Positions 63,315 to 64,000 of a stretch of DNA of 64,000 nucleotides are shown here, one piece after another. Under the pieces are notes generated by a model. It worked only from the letters and a program-made list of their open reading frames with translations. It was not told where the DNA came from and made no database searches. Numbering within the stretch: the stretch's first letter is position 1; every line of letters starts with the position of its first letter. A program made the translations under genes and the position numbers. Source of the stretch: Blattamonas nauphoetae (taxonomy: Eukaryota > Preaxostyla > Oxymonadida); the NCBI GenBank assembly GCA_033064195.1, contig JARBJD010000011.1, positions 1-64,000 of the forward strand, written 5' to 3'.

Positions 63315-64000
63315 ATGCGAGGCAGATCAGCACCACGAGTTCGACATGAATGCGTTCCCAACTTGGATCCTCCCGACCGATCGGCAAACAAATCAAGGAC
63401 GCCTCCTCCAATATCAAACCAAGACGGAGATGGCTATGATTCAAGCGCCAAATTCGGAGTCGGAAATCAAATGATTTGTCGAGCCACATTCTTCCTGGCG
63501 GATTAACACCGACAAGAGCTCTCCTGCGCCAGATAGAATCACCGGACATTGACTACAAGATTCAGAAGCTCCATGGCAGCATGAGTATGTGTGTTTTAAG
63601 CAAGGAGGAATATGCTGCTGAACTTCGAGACCAAAAACGAGAAAAATGGGAGCGAGAGCAAAAAGTGCGGGAACAGCGGAAACGAGAGCACTCTCCACAA
63701 CAAACTTTGGGGTATTTTCATTTCGGACGAGGCGGAGGAGGAGTACCATGGAGAGATGAGAATGGTTGAATCGTCCTCGCAAAAGATGTACCTTCTGGTC
63801 GTCAGTCCACAATCAACAATCATCTAACTCACGAACAAGCTGAATTAAGTCCACTGCGTGTTGAAAGAATCCACCGGCAGGATAGGCAACCTCACGGAGA
63901 GGACCATGCCATCCGATCGCGCGCTGCATCGATGGAGGAGAGAAAGACGGTTGCTAATGCTGTTAGAAGTGTCACAGAGAATGTTCCAAGTAGCAGAATG
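63315..64000 (+). pseudogene. Gene with GGGG-PWRDENG motif, running off the window
   Basis: Plus-strand coding in two frames: ANKSRTPPPISNQDGDGYDS then SSAKFGVGNQ (63315-63470), and SNDLSSHILPGGLTPTRALL, then KIQKLHGSMSMCVLSKEEYA and FHFGRGGGGVPWRDENG (63440-63766). One in-frame TGA (63767-63769) follows, after which the same frame stays open to the end (GRQSTINNHLTHEQAELSPL). GGG.P.RD..G motifs followed by charged helices occur in centrosome or cilium-associated proteins; this is a loose resemblance. One frame change near 63470. Confidence 0.5.

Overview
This 64 kb window looks like nuclear DNA of a protist in a repeat-dense, gene-poor region. Evidence is a Polinton/Maverick, many eukaryotic DNA transposon families (Tc1/mariner, hAT-like, PIF/Harbinger-like, MULE-like), a non-LTR reverse transcriptase, a likely 60-nt GT-AG intron, and the absence of any bacterial operon structure. 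A metamonad such as an oxymonad is my best guess, from general resemblance only (acidic proteins, beta-helix-like surface protein, 'FHPTI' coiled-coil protein); I hold that loosely.

Region 1 (1-19215) is a Polinton with TIRs of about 1.7 kb. It carries a B-family DNA polymerase region (OTU-like, exonuclease, HNH and polymerase parts), an integrase, a packaging ATPase, two related major-capsid-like proteins, several small virion-like proteins and an S74 tail-fibre chaperone protein. Most genes start just after a TTTTTTATTTTT-like motif. The element is a fossil with about five breaks plus one inserted 220-bp MITE.

Region 2 (19216-36417) is a graveyard of DNA transposons. It holds two Tc1/mariner elements (21128-22282 and 31567-33778), a Harbinger remnant split by a hAT-like MITE with a perfect 8-bp duplication, long-TIR MITEs, three 220-bp MITE copies (one of them inside the Polinton), a reverse transcriptase, a MULE fragment, and an unclassified 'HGK' transposase-like gene cut by the second Tc1 element.

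Region 3 (36418-57637) is the most remarkable part: nested hAT-like elements, each bounded by TIRs and a perfect 8-bp target duplication. A (36418-57637, TTTCAATG) contains B (39127-53843, ACCCATGT). Element C (53847-57498, CCCTAACC) landed inside B's right-hand duplication, so B's duplication only reads correctly once C is removed. C itself holds a 437-bp hAT-like MITE and a 355-bp mariner-type MITE. The elements carry gene-like cargo rather than recognisable transposases: an acidic E/D-rich gene, a large multi-frame gene, a surface-protein-like gene with a 24-bp minisatellite, and a WD40-like gene.

Region 4 (57638-64000) has a whole-looking PIF/Harbinger transposase (58239-59462). Next to it is another gene-carrying hAT-like element, D (59522-62046, duplication ATAAAAGT), holding an intron-bearing coiled-coil gene. 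A further protein gene, with frame interruptions, runs off the right edge. Outside the Polinton, many genes show isolated in-frame stops or frame changes; from one sequence I cannot separate decay from residual assembly error.
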